Shown: in pieces, positions 37,127 to 46,749 of the stretch | Numbering within the stretch: the first letter of the stretch is position 1 | Layout of the letters: each line of letters opens with the position of its first letter | NCBI RefSeq assembly: GCF_002563895.1 | Contig: NZ_PDJB01000001.1 | Coordinates: 6,059,501-6,123,500 of the forward strand | Direction of reading: 5' to 3' | DNA: 64,000 nt | Origin: Pseudomonas lurida | GTDB taxonomy: Bacteria; Pseudomonadota; Gammaproteobacteria; Pseudomonadales; Pseudomonadaceae | Translations under genes and position numbers: made by a program | Notes under the pieces: model-generated | What the model saw: the letters and a program-made list of their open reading frames with translations, nothing else | Told to the model about the DNA's origin: nothing | Databases searched by the model: none

Positions 37127-38695
37127 ATGACTCAACGGCTATTACCGTTTTTCCTGTTGGGAGCCCTGGCCCTGGGTGGCTGTGCCACTGTCAACGCACC
37201 GCGCATCCCCAGTGACGCCCTCCCCGCCGCACAGTCGTCGTTCGGTCGTTCGATCCAGGCCCAGGCCGCGCCGTACCAGGGGCGTTCGGGTTTCCGCCTG
37301 CTGCCCAACAGCAGCGAAGCATTCATGGCCCGCGCCGAATTGATCCGCAACGCCCAGACCAGCCTCGACCTGCAGTACTACATCGTGCACGACGGCATCA
37401 GCACCCGCATGCTGGTGGACGAACTGCTCAAGGCTGCCGACCGTGGCGTGCGGGTACGCATCCTGCTGGACGACACCACCAGCGACGGCCTCGACCAGAT
37501 CATCGCTACCCTTGCCGCCCACCCCAAGATCGAGATACGCCTGTTCAACCCCTTGCACCTGGGGCGCAGCACAGGCGTGACGCGCGCCATGGGGCGACTG
37601 TTCAACCTGTCGCTGCAACATCGGCGCATGCACAACAAGCTGTGGCTGGCGGACAACAGCGTGGCCATCGTCGGCGGGCGCAACCTGGGGGACGAGTATT
37701 TCGATGCCGAGCCCAACCTGAACTTCACCGATATCGACATGCTCAGCGTGGGGCCGGTGGCCGAGCAACTGGGACACAGTTTCGACCAGTACTGGAACAG
37801 CGCACTGAGCAAGCCCATCGATGACTTCGTCTCCGATATGCCATCCAAAGGCGACCTGGCCACTGCGCGCATGCGCCTGGAAGCGTCGCTGGCCGAATCG
37901 CGCCAGCAGAATCACGCGCTTTACAACCGCTTGCGCACCTACCAGACCCAACCACGCATGGACACCTGGCGCCGCGAGCTGATCTGGGCCTGGAACCAAG
38001 CGCTGTGGGATGCGCCGAGCAAGGTACTGGCCAAGTCCGACCCCGACCCTCGGCTGCTGCTCACGACCCAACTGGCGCCGGAGCTGGAGGGCGTCACCCA
38101 TGAGCTGATGATGATCTCGGCCTACTTCGTGCCAGGGCAACCGGGGCTGGTGTACCTGACCGGGCGCGCCGATGCCGGTGTGGCGGTGAGCCTGCTGACC
38201 AACTCCCTCGAAGCCACTGACGTCCCTGCCGTGCACGGGGGTTATGCACCCTACCGCAAGGCGCTGCTGGAACACGGGGTCAAGCTCTACGAATTGCGCC
38301 GCCAACCAGGCGACCCCAGCGCAGGCAGAGGGCCACACCTGTTCCGGCGCGGCACCTTCCGCGGCTCGGACTCCAGCTTGCATAGCAAGGCAATGATCTT
38401 TGACCGGGAAAAGTCGTTTATCGGCTCGTTCAACTTCGACCCACGCTCGGTGCTGTGGAACACCGAAGTCGGTGTGCTGGTCGACAGCCCGGAGCTGGCG
38501 GAGCACGTGCGCAACCTGGCCCTGCAAGGCATGGCGCCGGCCCTGAGCTATGAGGCGAAACTGCAGGACGGCCAAATCGTGTGGGTGACCGAAGATAACG
38601 GCCAGTTGCACACCCTGACCCGCGAGCCGGGCAGTTGGTGGCGACGGTTCAATGCCTGGTTCGCCACCTCCGTCGGCCTGGAACGCATGCTCTGA
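37127..38695 (+). CDS. Phospholipase D-like lipoprotein (cardiolipin synthase C type)
   Basis: A 522-residue protein with a lipoprotein signal (LALGGC, C19) and two HKD motifs: H169-K171-D176 in HNKLWLADN and a second HSKAMIFD near 422. Both are followed by the G-G/S N motif (GGRNLGDEYFD; GSFNFDPRS). The layout matches ClsC/YmdC-type phosphatidyltransferases or surface PLD enzymes acting on phospholipids at the outer-membrane side. A longer in-frame start at 37079 would place residues before the signal. Sixty bases after the MocR gene, so possibly co-transcribed. Confidence 0.85.
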   Translation: MTQRLLPFFLLGALALGGCATVNAPRIPSDALPAAQSSFGRSIQAQAAPYQGRSGFRLLPNSSEAFMARAELIRNAQTSLDLQYYIVHDGISTRMLVDELLKAADRGVRVRILLDDTTSDGLDQIIATLAAHPKIEIRLFNPLHLGRSTGVTRAMGRLFNLSLQHRRMHNKLWLADNSVAIVGGRNLGDEYFDAEPNLNFTDIDMLSVGPVAEQLGHSFDQYWNSALSKPIDDFVSDMPSKGDLATARMRLEASLAESRQQNHALYNRLRTYQTQPRMDTWRRELIWAWNQALWDAPSKVLAKSDPDPRLLLTTQLAPELEGVTHELMMISAYFVPGQPGLVYLTGRADAGVAVSLLTNSLEATDVPAVHGGYAPYRKALLEHGVKLYELRRQPGDPSAGRGPHLFRRGTFRGSDSSLHSKAMIFDREKSFIGSFNFDPRSVLWNTEVGVLVDSPELAEHVRNLALQGMAPALSYEAKLQDGQIVWVTEDNGQLHTLTREPGSWWRRFNAWFATSVGLERML

Positions 38696-38713
38696 AAACC
38701 ACACAGGTCAACC

Positions 38714-38731
38714 GTGGGAGCTGGCTCCCAC
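38714..38731. repeat. Collapsed REP
   Basis: GTGGGAGCTGGCTCCCAC: the outer arms of two opposed REP units joined directly, with the usual 70-base centre missing. It lies between the convergent PLD and MFS genes. Confidence 0.65.
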
Positions 38732-38750
38732 AGTGAAATGCATGTGCGGG

Positions 38751-39893
38751 TCAGGCCGGCTGTGCTGCGCCAAACGCCCCCTGGCGCAGCAACAACAGCA
38801 CCAGGCCCAGGGCACCGGCAGCCATCAGCAACGGCAGTGCATGCCCGCTGATCCACTGGCTGCCGGCGCCGGCCACCAGCGGGCCGATCAGGCAACCGAT
38901 ACCCCACAACTGCGCCACGTGGGCGTTGGCGCGAACCAGCGCATCGTCGCGGTAACGCTCGCCGATCAGGATCAACGACAGGGTAAATAAGCCACCGGCA
39001 CTCGCGCCGAACACGACCCATACCGGCCAGATCAACAGCGTGTGCATCAGCAGCGGGATCGCCAGGCTCGATGCCAGCAACAACACAGCACAACTCAGGA
39101 ATAACGTGCGCCGCGGCAGGTAGTCGGCCAGCGCACCGATGGGCAGTTGTAGCAGCGCATCACCGACCACGACCGTGCTGACCATGGCCAAGGCAATCTC
39201 GGCGGTGAAACCCTGTTGCAGGCAGTACACCGGCAGCAGCGTCAGGATCATCGCCTCGAATGCGGCAAACAACGCCACCGCCCAGGCAATCGCGGGCAGG
39301 CTCAGGCAGAAGCGCCACAGTTGCGCGAACGTCACGCTGAAGGACTCGGCGGTAGGCGCGCCGGAACGGCCCAGCAACAGCAGCGGCGCCATCACCAACA
39401 GGCCCACGCCCACCCAGAAGCCGTAGTCATGGTCGGTGCCGATCAAGCCCAACAGCAATGGGCCCGACAGCTGGCTCAAGGCATAACTGCAGCCGTACAG
39501 CGCCACCAGCCGACCGCGCCACTGCTCCACGACCAACTGGTTGATCCAGCTTTCGCCGAGGATAAACACAATGGTGAGGATCACCCCGATCATCAGCCGC
39601 AGCACCAACCACACCGGGTAATTGGGCAGGACCGCCAGCAAGCCGATGGACACCGCGCCCGCCCACAGGCACAGGCGCATGAGGTTGGCCGTGCCGAGCC
39701 ATGAAGCCAGGCGACTGGAAATCTTCGCACCGAGCAGTACACCAAAGGCCGGCATCGCCGCCATTACGCCGATGGCGAAACTGCCGTAACCCCAGCTTTC
39801 GAGACGCAGGGACACCAGCGGCATGCTGACGCCCAGGGCCAGACCGACGCTGAGCACTGAAGCCAGGACGGCGAAATAAGTCGCCCAACGCAT
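38751..39893 (-). CDS. MFS transporter (YcaD-like)
   Basis: A 380-residue membrane protein with about twelve helices, starting MRWATYFAVLASVLSVGLALG. The loop 2-3 motif is altered (LLGAKISSRLASWLG) as in the YcaD/MFS_1 subgroup. No substrate is predictable; its place between the PLD and kauB genes, as in P. aeruginosa from memory, suggests an amine or amino-acid link, but this is weak. Start at 39893 removes a 25-residue extension derived from the upstream REP region. Confidence 0.83.
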   Translation of the reverse strand: MRWATYFAVLASVLSVGLALGVSMPLVSLRLESWGYGSFAIGVMAAMPAFGVLLGAKISSRLASWLGTANLMRLCLWAGAVSIGLLAVLPNYPVWLVLRLMIGVILTIVFILGESWINQLVVEQWRGRLVALYGCSYALSQLSGPLLLGLIGTDHDYGFWVGVGLLVMAPLLLLGRSGAPTAESFSVTFAQLWRFCLSLPAIAWAVALFAAFEAMILTLLPVYCLQQGFTAEIALAMVSTVVVGDALLQLPIGALADYLPRRTLFLSCAVLLLASSLAIPLLMHTLLIWPVWVVFGASAGGLFTLSLILIGERYRDDALVRANAHVAQLWGIGCLIGPLVAGAGSQWISGHALPLLMAAGALGLVLLLLRQGAFGAAQPA

Positions 39894-39938
39894 GTCCACG
39901 CTCCTGTGGATAATTTTTCCGGGTTGCAAAACGAACGG

Positions 39939-40037
39939 TAGGAGCGGGCTTGCCGGCGATGCAGGCACCTCAGCGTGTCAGGCACACCTCGGTGATGCTA
40001 TCGCAGGCCAGCCAGCTCCCACACAAGCTCGCTCCTA
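39939..40037. repeat. Composite REP cluster
   Basis: TAGGAGCGGGCTTGCCGGCG at the left, a middle GCAGGCCAGCCAGCTCCCAC, and a right GCTCGCTCCTA. Three REP arms from at least two insertions appear to be nested. It lies between kauB and the MFS gene, both leftward, so it is one of the two not in a convergent gap. Confidence 0.75.
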
Positions 40038-40056
40038 CAGGGACCAGCGGTGTTGC

Positions 40057-41550
40057 TTAGAGCTTGATCCAGGTCGCCTTCAGCTCGGTGTACTTATCGA
40101 ACGCATGCAGCGACTTGTCGCGACCGTTACCCGACTGCTTGAAACCACCAAACGGCGCAGTCATGTCGCCGCCGTCATACTGGTTGACCCACACGCTACC
40201 GGCGCGCAGGGCCTTGGCGGTCAGGTGCGCCTTCGAGATATCCGCCGTCCACACCGCCGCGGCCAGGCCGTATTGAGTGTCGTTGGCGATGGTGACCGCT
40301 TCCTCGGCGCTGTCGAAGGTGATTACCGACAGGACTGGACCAAAGATCTCTTCCTGGGCGATCTTCATCGCGTTGGTCACACCGTCGAAAATCGTCGGCT
40401 CGACGTAGGTGCCGCCCGTTTCTTCCAGGGTGCGCTTGCCACCCGCCACCAGCTTGGCGCCATCGGCATGGCCAGCTTCGATGTACGAAAGCACGGTGTT
40501 CATCTGCTGGGTGTCCACCAGCGCACCCACGTTGGTGGCCGGGTCAAGCGGGTTGCCTGGTTTCCAGCCCTTGAGGGCCTCGATCACCAGCGGCAGGAAT
40601 GTGTCCTTGATAGAGCGTTCCACCAGCAGGCGCGAACCTGCGGTGCAGACTTCGCCCTGGTTAAAGGCAATGGCACCGGCTGCGGATTCGGCCGCGGCTT
40701 GCAGGTCCGGCGCATCGGCAAACACGATGTTCGGGCTCTTACCGCCCGCTTCCAGCCATACACGCTTCATGTTCGATTCGCCGGAGCGGATCAACAGTTG
40801 CTTGGCGATCTTGGTGGAACCGGTGAACACCAAGGTATCGACGTCCATGTGCAGCGCCAGCGCGTTGCCGACGGTGTGGCCGTAGCCCGGCAGCACGTTG
40901 AACACGCCTTTTGGAATACCGGCTTCAACGGCCAGGGCTGCGATGCGGATGGCCGTCAGCGGGGACTTCTCGGACGGCTTGAGGATCACGGAGTTACCGG
41001 TGGACAGCGCCGGGCCGAGCTTCCAGCAGGCCATCATCAGTGGGAAGTTCCACGGCACGATGGCGCCGACAACGCCAACCGGCTCACGGGTCACCAGGCC
41101 CAGTTGGTCGTGTGGGGTTGCGGCGACTTCGTCGTAGATTTTGTCGATGGCTTCGCCGCTCCAGCTCAGGGCATTCGCCGCGCCGGGTACGTCGATGTTC
41201 AGGGAGTCGCTGATCGGCTTGCCCATGTCCAGGGTCTCGAGCAGCGCCAGCTCTTCGGCATTGGCCTTGAGCAACGCGGCGAAACGGATCATGGCGGATT
41301 TGCGCTTGGCCGGCGCCAGGCGCGACCACACACCGGAATTGAACGTGGCGCGAGCGTTTTCCACGGCGCGCTGGGCATCGGCGACATCACAGCTGGCAAC
41401 AGTGGCCAGGAGGCGACCATCGACCGGGCTGATGCATTCGAAGGTGTCACCGGAAACAGCGGCGGTGTATTCGCCATTGATGTAGGCGCGGCCTTCGATC
41501 TTAAGATCCTTGGCGCGTTGCTCCCAGTCGGCACGGGTCAGGGTGGTCAT
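40057..41550 (-). CDS. kauB: Aldehyde dehydrogenase KauB/PuuC type
   Basis: A 497-residue NAD(P)-dependent aldehyde dehydrogenase. The catalytic glutamate is E267 (VWLEAGGKSP) and the nucleophile C302 (GEVCTAGSR); the oxyanion asparagine is in VPWNFPLMM. The C-terminal GRDKSLHAFDKYTELKATW is that of KauB/PuuC, which oxidise 4-guanidinobutyraldehyde and gamma-glutamyl-aminobutyraldehyde in arginine and polyamine breakdown. It fits downstream of the PuuB-like oxidase. A PuuR-like palindrome lies upstream. Confidence 0.88.
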   Translation of the reverse strand: MTTLTRADWEQRAKDLKIEGRAYINGEYTAAVSGDTFECISPVDGRLLATVASCDVADAQRAVENARATFNSGVWSRLAPAKRKSAMIRFAALLKANAEELALLETLDMGKPISDSLNIDVPGAANALSWSGEAIDKIYDEVAATPHDQLGLVTREPVGVVGAIVPWNFPLMMACWKLGPALSTGNSVILKPSEKSPLTAIRIAALAVEAGIPKGVFNVLPGYGHTVGNALALHMDVDTLVFTGSTKIAKQLLIRSGESNMKRVWLEAGGKSPNIVFADAPDLQAAAESAAGAIAFNQGEVCTAGSRLLVERSIKDTFLPLVIEALKGWKPGNPLDPATNVGALVDTQQMNTVLSYIEAGHADGAKLVAGGKRTLEETGGTYVEPTIFDGVTNAMKIAQEEIFGPVLSVITFDSAEEAVTIANDTQYGLAAAVWTADISKAHLTAKALRAGSVWVNQYDGGDMTAPFGGFKQSGNGRDKSLHAFDKYTELKATWIKL

Positions 41551-41718
41551 GCGAGTGTCCTCCTCTTATTGAATACAAGGGCCAGGCGATGTGCCCCGGC
41601 AACCTCAAAGAATGCTTGCCCGGCCAGCCAGCTGTTCGGCTCAAGGCAGCTGCCACCCTAAACCAGCGGCTGGGGATGTTTCAATATATTTGACATAACG
41701 CCAGCAAACGCCCTTGCG

Positions 41719-41738
41719 ATGTTCATTTTAATAAACAT
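41719..41738. promoter_or_regulatory. PuuR-like palindrome between kauB and cupin genes
   Basis: ATGTTCATTTTAATAAACAT is symmetric at 16 of 20 positions. It resembles the operator that I recall for PuuR in E. coli (AATGAACA half). It sits midway between divergent kauB and the cupin gene, so one bound regulator could act on both. TTGACA at 41690-41695 is a possible -35 element. Confidence 0.45.
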
Positions 41739-41780
41739 AGACTTTGGACTCTCCAACCGCAGGCCAGACGGGACACGCAC

Positions 41781-42143
41781 ATGAGCATCCAGGACATCGT
41801 CGACTTCAGCCAAGCCAGCACGGCCCCAGACCGCTACCGTCCGGCCGCCGAGAAAATCCTCAAGGGCGATCCCGAGCAAACCCTCTACAACCATTACAAC
41901 AGCCCGTGCGGCCAGATGAGTGCAGGGGTGTGGGAAGGTGAAGTCGGGCAATGGAAGGTCAATTACACCGAGCATGAGTACTGCGAGATTGTGCAGGGCG
42001 TATCCGTACTGCGTGATGACGATGGCAACGCCAAGACCTTGCGCGCGGGTGACCGCTTCGTGATCCCGGCCGGGTTCAGCGGCACTTGGGAAGTGCTGGA
42101 GCCTTGCCGCAAGATCTACGTGGTGTTCGAACAAAAAGCCTGA
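41781..42143 (+). CDS. Cupin domain protein (DUF861 type)
   Basis: A 120-residue single-cupin protein of the cupin_3/DUF861 group: GVWEGEVGQWKVNYTEHEYCEIVQG is the first cupin motif region and LRAGDRFVIPAGFSGTWEV the second. It probably binds no metal as few histidines are kept. Function unknown; the divergent arrangement with kauB and the shared palindrome suggest joint control. The same pair occurs in other pseudomonads, as I recall. Confidence 0.82.
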   Translation: MSIQDIVDFSQASTAPDRYRPAAEKILKGDPEQTLYNHYNSPCGQMSAGVWEGEVGQWKVNYTEHEYCEIVQGVSVLRDDDGNAKTLRAGDRFVIPAGFSGTWEVLEPCRKIYVVFEQKA

Positions 42144-42160
42144 TCAGCAAATCGCAGGCA

Positions 42161-42196
42161 AAAAAAAGCCCGGATCGTGAGATACGGGCTTTTTTT
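42161..42196. terminator. Bidirectional terminator, cupin / rpmG
   Basis: AAAAAAAGCCCG / CGGGCTTTTTTT (42161-42172 and 42185-42196), loop of 12 bases. The A and T runs allow it to work for both convergent genes. Confidence 0.88.
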
Positions 42197-42214
42197 CACA
42201 AGGAAGAAAATCAA

Positions 42215-42370
42215 TTACTTGATTTTGCCTTCTTTGTAGATCACGTGCTTGCGAACGCGCGGGTCGAACATTTTCTTTTCGAGCTTGTCCGGGGTAGTAC
42301 GCTTGTTCTTGTCGGTAGTGTAGAAGTGACCAGTACCGGCGCTAGAGATCATTCGAATCAATTCACGCAT
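42215..42370 (-). CDS. rpmG: 50S ribosomal protein L33 (zinc-free form)
   Basis: A 51-residue L33: starts [19 protein letters not shown] and ends [12 protein letters not shown]. There is no cysteine, so this is the C-minus form that does not bind zinc. It sits on the 50S subunit near the E site. It follows rpmB by 11 bases on the same strand, the standard rpmBG operon, and ends at a strong terminator. Confidence 0.95.
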   Translation of the reverse strand: MRELIRMISSAGTGHFYTTDKNKRTTPDKLEKKMFDPRVRKHVIYKEGKIK

Positions 42371-42381
42371 GATATAGCTCC

Positions 42382-42615
42382 TTAGATTGTGCCAGCGCGG
42401 CGCAATTCAGCCAGCACGACAGTGATGCCACGCTTGTCGATGATGCGCATGCCTTTGGCAGATACGCGCAGACGGACGAAACGTTTCTCTTCTTCAACCC
42501 AGAAGCGGTGATGCTGCAGGTTCGGCAGGAAACGACGACGGGTTTTGTTATTTGCGTGGGAAATGTTATTCCCAGTCACCGGACCCTTACCGGTAACTTG
42601 ACAGACTCTCGACAT
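42382..42615 (-). CDS. rpmB: 50S ribosomal protein L28
   Basis: A 77-residue L28: starts [19 protein letters not shown] with [15 protein letters not shown] single cysteine only, so again zinc-free. First gene of rpmBG with a promoter about 150 bases upstream. Confidence 0.95.
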   Translation of the reverse strand: MSRVCQVTGKGPVTGNNISHANNKTRRRFLPNLQHHRFWVEEEKRFVRLRVSAKGMRIIDKRGITVVLAELRRAGTI

Positions 42616-42763
42616 GCCTCAGCCCTCTAAAACCACATGCCCAACCCGGCATGGGTTGGCCGCTTAATCTCTCAGTCATTTGGCGCCAGGCGCCGCGTTT
42701 CTTTAGGGTCTTACCGGCTACACCTACAAGCGAAGGAACCGGGCCCCTAGAAAAGAGCGCTGC

Positions 42764-42792
42764 TTTATACCAGAAAGACCCCAGTGCAACAA
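42764..42792 (-). promoter_or_regulatory. rpmBG promoter
   Basis: On the minus strand TTGTTG (42792-42787), 17-base spacer, TATAAA (42769-42764). Transcription would start about 140 bases before rpmB; the leader contains a tandem GGCGCC (42675-42690 area) that might fold. In the rest of the 458-base gap up to 43073 I see no gene. Confidence 0.55.
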
Positions 42793-43073
42793 CAGCCCGT
42801 GTGTTTTTACTGGCGTAAATCTTGGCGGCAGACGCCTGAACCGTTGCCAGGAGGGGCCGCTGTCACAGCCGACCGCTCGTCGCACAGAATGATTTACAGC
42901 GCACGCAAGCACGGTGAAGTGCACGACGAAACGCGCTGAGGTGCCATCAAAACAGCATTTGCAGCAAAAGCACAGGCAAAAATGGGCTAGTCATTTACCT
43001 ATCAGACCACTACGGTAGGACTTTTCCAGACTGCACTCGCAGATGGGCCTTCGATCTGCAAAGGAAACCGAAC

Positions 43074-44666
43074 ATGCGCCTCGCTGCCCTACCGCTATTG
43101 CTAGCCCCTCTATTTATCGCCCCGCTGGCCTCAGCCGCCAGCACCTTGAGCGTGTGCACCGAGGCCAGCCCCGAGGGGTTCGATGTGGTGCAATACAACT
43201 CGCTGACCACCACCAACGCCTCGGCCGACGTGCTGATGAACCGCCTGGTGGACTACGACGCAGCCAACGGTAAGCTGGTGCCAAGCCTGGCGGACAGTTG
43301 GGAAGTCTCGCCGGATGGCCTGACCTATACCTTCAAGCTACACCCGCAGGTGAAATTCCATCGCACCGAGTACTTCACCCCAAGCCGCACGCTGACCGCC
43401 GAAGACGTGCGCTTCAGCTTCGAGCGCATGCTCGACCCGGCTAACCCATGGCACAAGATCGCCCAGAGCGGCTTCCCCCACGCCCAGTCGCTGCAGCTGC
43501 CGACGTTGGTGAAGAAAATCGACGCACTTGACCCACTGACCGTGCGCTTCACCCTGGACCATGCCGACTCCACATTCCTCGCCGCGCTGAGCATGGGCTT
43601 TGCCTCTATCTACCCGGCGGAATATGCCGACAAACTGCTCAAGGCCGGCACGCCAGAGAAGCTCAACAGCCAGCCGATCGGCACCGGGCCGTTCATCTTC
43701 AGCCGTTTCCAGAAAGATGCCGTGGTGCGCTACAAGGCCAACCCAGACTACTTCGCCGGCAAACCGGCGGTGGATAACCTGATCTTCGCCATTACCCCGG
43801 ACGCCAACGTGCGCCTGCAGAAGTTGCACCGCGACGAATGCCAGATCGCCCTGTCGCCCAAGCCGCTGGACGTGGGCGAGGCCGAAAAAGACCCGGCGCT
43901 CAAGGTGGAAAAAACCGCGGCGTTCATGACCGCCTTCGTCGCCATCAATAGCCAGCACCCGCCCCTGGACAAGCCGGAAGTACGCCAGGCGATCAACCTG
44001 GCGTTCGACAAGGGCAGCTATCTCAAGGCCGTGTTTGAAGGCACCGCCGAAGCCGCCAATGGCCCTTACCCGCCCAACACCTGGAGCTATGCCAAGGACC
44101 TGCCTGGTTATCCACAGGACCTCGCCAAGGCCAAGGCGCTGCTGGACCGTGCCGGCCTCAAGGACGGTTTCAAGACCACCATTTGGACCCGCCCTACCGG
44201 CAGCCTGCTAAACCCCAACCCGAACCTCGGCGCACAGCTGCTGCAGGCTGACCTGGCCAAGGTCGGCATCCAGGCCGAGATCCGCGTGATCGAATGGGGC
44301 GAGCTGATTCGCCGCGCCAAAGCCGGTGAACACGACCTGCTGTTCATGGGCTGGGCCGGCGACAATGGCGACCCGGATAACTTCCTGACCCCGCAGTTCT
44401 CCTGCGCGGCGGTGAAGTCCGGCACCAACTTCGCCCGCTACTGCGACCCTGCGCTGGACAAGCTGATCAGCGCCGGCAAGACCACCAGCGAGCAAGGCGT
44501 GCGCAGCAAGCTGTACCAGCAGGCCCAGGCGCAGATCCAGCAGCAGGCGCTGTGGCTGCCGCTTGCGCACCCAACGGCGTTTGCCCTGGCCCGCAAGAAC
44601 GTCGAGGGCTACCAGGTAAGCCCGTTCGGGCGCCAGGATTTCTCGAAAGTCAGCATCAAGCCCTAA
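43074..44666 (+). CDS. ABC transporter substrate-binding protein (DppA-like)
   Basis: A 530-residue periplasmic family-5 solute-binding protein. A signal peptide ends at about residue 22 (PLASAA|STL). Domain features include SVCTEASPEGFDVVQYN, YTFKLHPQVKFH and a C-terminal GWAGDNGDPDNFL. It is close to DppA, which binds dipeptides and, in some bacteria, haem or 5-aminolevulinate. No permease or ATPase genes are next to it, so it must use a transporter encoded elsewhere. AAGGAAA precedes the ATG. Confidence 0.9.
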   Translation: MRLAALPLLLAPLFIAPLASAASTLSVCTEASPEGFDVVQYNSLTTTNASADVLMNRLVDYDAANGKLVPSLADSWEVSPDGLTYTFKLHPQVKFHRTEYFTPSRTLTAEDVRFSFERMLDPANPWHKIAQSGFPHAQSLQLPTLVKKIDALDPLTVRFTLDHADSTFLAALSMGFASIYPAEYADKLLKAGTPEKLNSQPIGTGPFIFSRFQKDAVVRYKANPDYFAGKPAVDNLIFAITPDANVRLQKLHRDECQIALSPKPLDVGEAEKDPALKVEKTAAFMTAFVAINSQHPPLDKPEVRQAINLAFDKGSYLKAVFEGTAEAANGPYPPNTWSYAKDLPGYPQDLAKAKALLDRAGLKDGFKTTIWTRPTGSLLNPNPNLGAQLLQADLAKVGIQAEIRVIEWGELIRRAKAGEHDLLFMGWAGDNGDPDNFLTPQFSCAAVKSGTNFARYCDPALDKLISAGKTTSEQGVRSKLYQQAQAQIQQQALWLPLAHPTAFALARKNVEGYQVSPFGRQDFSKVSIKP

Positions 44667-44672
44667 GCTGCA

Positions 44673-44702
44673 AGCTGCAAGCCCGTCTTCAGGCTTGCAG
44701 CT
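44673..44702. terminator. Hairpin between dppA-like gene and radC
   Basis: Perfect 11-base-pair stem AGCTGCAAGCC / GGCTTGCAGCT with an 8-base loop, in a 43-base convergent gap. There is no T run on either side, so termination may be only partial. Confidence 0.6.
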
Positions 44703-44709
44703 GCCTCTC

Positions 44710-45384
44710 CTACATCCAACCGTACTCCGCCATCGACAACGGGTCGCCGTCCCCGACGATGATGTGATCCAGCACCCGCACATCCACCACCTCCAGGGCT
44801 TTCTGCAGCAACTTGGTCAACTTTCGATCAGCTGCGCTCGGCTCAAGGCTGCCGGAAGGATGGTTATGACACAGGATCAGCGCCGCCGCGTTGTAGGCCA
44901 ACGCGCGCTTGACCACTTGCCGGGGGTAAACCATCGCGGCATCAATGGTGCCTTGTGACAACGCCTCGAAACCCAGCACCCTATGCCTTGAATCAAGAAA
45001 CAGGCAGCCGAAGATCTCATGGGGCTCATGGCGCAGCATGGCCTTCAGATAGTCGCGCACGGCCATCGGACTCTCCAGCACCGAGTCATGTCGCAGGCGC
45101 TCGGCCATGTGCCGCTTGGCCATTTCCAGCACAGCCTGCAACTGCGCAAACTTTGCCGGCCCCAACCCCAGTTGCTGGTTGAACAGCGCCTGACTGGCCT
45201 CCAGCAGCGGGCGCAAGCCGCCGAATTGCGCCAACAGATGGCGCGCCAGGTCCACCGCGCTCCTGCCGGAAACCCCAGTACGCAGGAAGATCGCCAGCAG
45301 CTCGGCATCCGACAGACTCGCCGCGCCCCATTCCAAAAGTTTCTCCCGCGGCCGCTCTGTCGCCGGCCAATCGCGAATACTCAT
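44710..45384 (-). CDS. radC: RadC family protein (JAB/MPN domain)
   Basis: A 224-residue protein: N-terminal helix-hairpin-helix-like UPF0758 domain and C-terminal JAMM metalloprotease-type domain with HNHPSG (173-178) and D186. The zinc ligands are all present. The DNA-repair role originally given to radC was traced to recG; true function is unclear. Start 45384 lies behind GGGAGG; the longer frame to 45585 overlaps coaBC on the other strand. Confidence 0.9.
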   Translation of the reverse strand: MSIRDWPATERPREKLLEWGAASLSDAELLAIFLRTGVSGRSAVDLARHLLAQFGGLRPLLEASQALFNQQLGLGPAKFAQLQAVLEMAKRHMAERLRHDSVLESPMAVRDYLKAMLRHEPHEIFGCLFLDSRHRVLGFEALSQGTIDAAMVYPRQVVKRALAYNAAALILCHNHPSGSLEPSAADRKLTKLLQKALEVVDVRVLDHIIVGDGDPLSMAEYGWM

Positions 45385-45535
45385 CTCACCTCCCTTCCAT
45401 ATGCGCCATGTGCACCGCTGCTGCCTCGCGGACGCTGTGTTATCGTAGGCCCTCTTTTTTGCATGCGATTTCCCCTGGGGAGGGGGCATCGCAGGCGTCA
45501 CTGAACTGGCATCACTGAACTGGAAAGGCAAACCA

Positions 45536-46744
45536 ATGCAGCGTCTGTATCGGAAACGCATCGTTCTCGGCGTTGGCGGCGGCATTGCCGCCTACAAGAG
45601 CGCAGAGCTGGTCCGCAGGCTTCTGGACCAAGGCGCCGAAGTGCGCGTGGTCATGACGCGCGGCGGCAGTGAGTTCATTACTCCACTGACCATGCAGGCC
45701 TTGTCCGGGCACCCGGTTCACCTCGATCTGCTGGACCCTGCGGCCGAAGCCGCCATGGGCCATATCGAGCTGGCCAAGTGGGCCGACCTGGTGCTGATCG
45801 CCCCGGCCACCGCCGACCTGATCGCCCGCCTGGCCCAGGGCATCGCCGATGACCTGCTGACCACCCTGGTACTGGCCACCGACGCCACCGTCGCCATCGC
45901 CCCGGCCATGAACCAGGCCATGTGGCGCGACCCGGCCACCCAAGCCAACACCCAACTCCTGCAAAGCCGAGGCCTCAAGGTGTTCGGCCCGGCGTCCGGC
46001 AGCCAGGCCTGCGGCGACGTCGGCATGGGCCGCATGCTCGAAGCCACCGACTTGGCGCTGTGCGCCGCCGAGTGTTTCCAGCACCTGGCCCTGACCGGCA
46101 AGCACGTGCTGATCACGGCCGGCCCGACTCAGGAAAACATCGACCCGGTGCGCTACATCACCAACCATAGCTCAGGAAAAATGGGCTTTGCCCTGGCCGA
46201 AGCGGCGGTCGAGGCAGGCGCACGTGTGACCTTGATCACCGGCCCGGTGCATTTGCCGACGCCTGATCGGGTCACGCGAATCGACGTAGTCAGCGCCCGC
46301 GACATGTTGGCGGCCTGTGAAGCCGCCATTCCGTGCGACCTGTTCATCGCCTCGGCTGCAGTTGCGGACTACCGCCCGGAAGTCGTCGCCCCGCAAAAAC
46401 TCAAGAAAGACCCTACAAGCGGTGACGGCCTGCTCCTGCAAATGGTGCGCAACCCGGACATCCTGGCGACCATCGCCACCCGTGCGGACCGTCCGTTCAG
46501 TGTCGGCTTCGCCGCCGAGACCGAGCACCTGCTGGACTACGCCGCACGCAAATTGAAAGACAAAAACCTCGACCTGATCGTTGCCAATGATGTCGCCAAC
46601 CCGAGCATCGGCTTCAACAGTGAGGAAAATGCGATCAGCGTGATCGATCGCGAGCTGCACGCCACCGTTTTCGCCCAGACCAGCAAGGGCAAGATTGCCC
46701 GCCAACTGATCTCTTTTATCGCCCAACGGCTGAACCAGGTTTAA
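45536..46744 (+). CDS. coaBC: Phosphopantothenoylcysteine synthetase/decarboxylase
   Basis: A 402-residue bifunctional enzyme of coenzyme A synthesis. The N-terminal FMN-dependent CoaC part has H76, PAMN (123-126) and the catalytic C159 in [11 protein letters not shown]. From about residue 188 the CoaB part has [20 protein letters not shown] (CTP site region) and the KKDP loop with catalytic lysine. Divergent from radC; dut starts five bases on, the standard order. Confidence 0.95.
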   Translation: MQRLYRKRIVLGVGGGIAAYKSAELVRRLLDQGAEVRVVMTRGGSEFITPLTMQALSGHPVHLDLLDPAAEAAMGHIELAKWADLVLIAPATADLIARLAQGIADDLLTTLVLATDATVAIAPAMNQAMWRDPATQANTQLLQSRGLKVFGPASGSQACGDVGMGRMLEATDLALCAAECFQHLALTGKHVLITAGPTQENIDPVRYITNHSSGKMGFALAEAAVEAGARVTLITGPVHLPTPDRVTRIDVVSARDMLAACEAAIPCDLFIASAAVADYRPEVVAPQKLKKDPTSGDGLLLQMVRNPDILATIATRADRPFSVGFAAETEHLLDYAARKLKDKNLDLIVANDVANPSIGFNSEENAISVIDRELHATVFAQTSKGKIARQLISFIAQRLNQV

Positions 46745-46749
46745 TTTCC

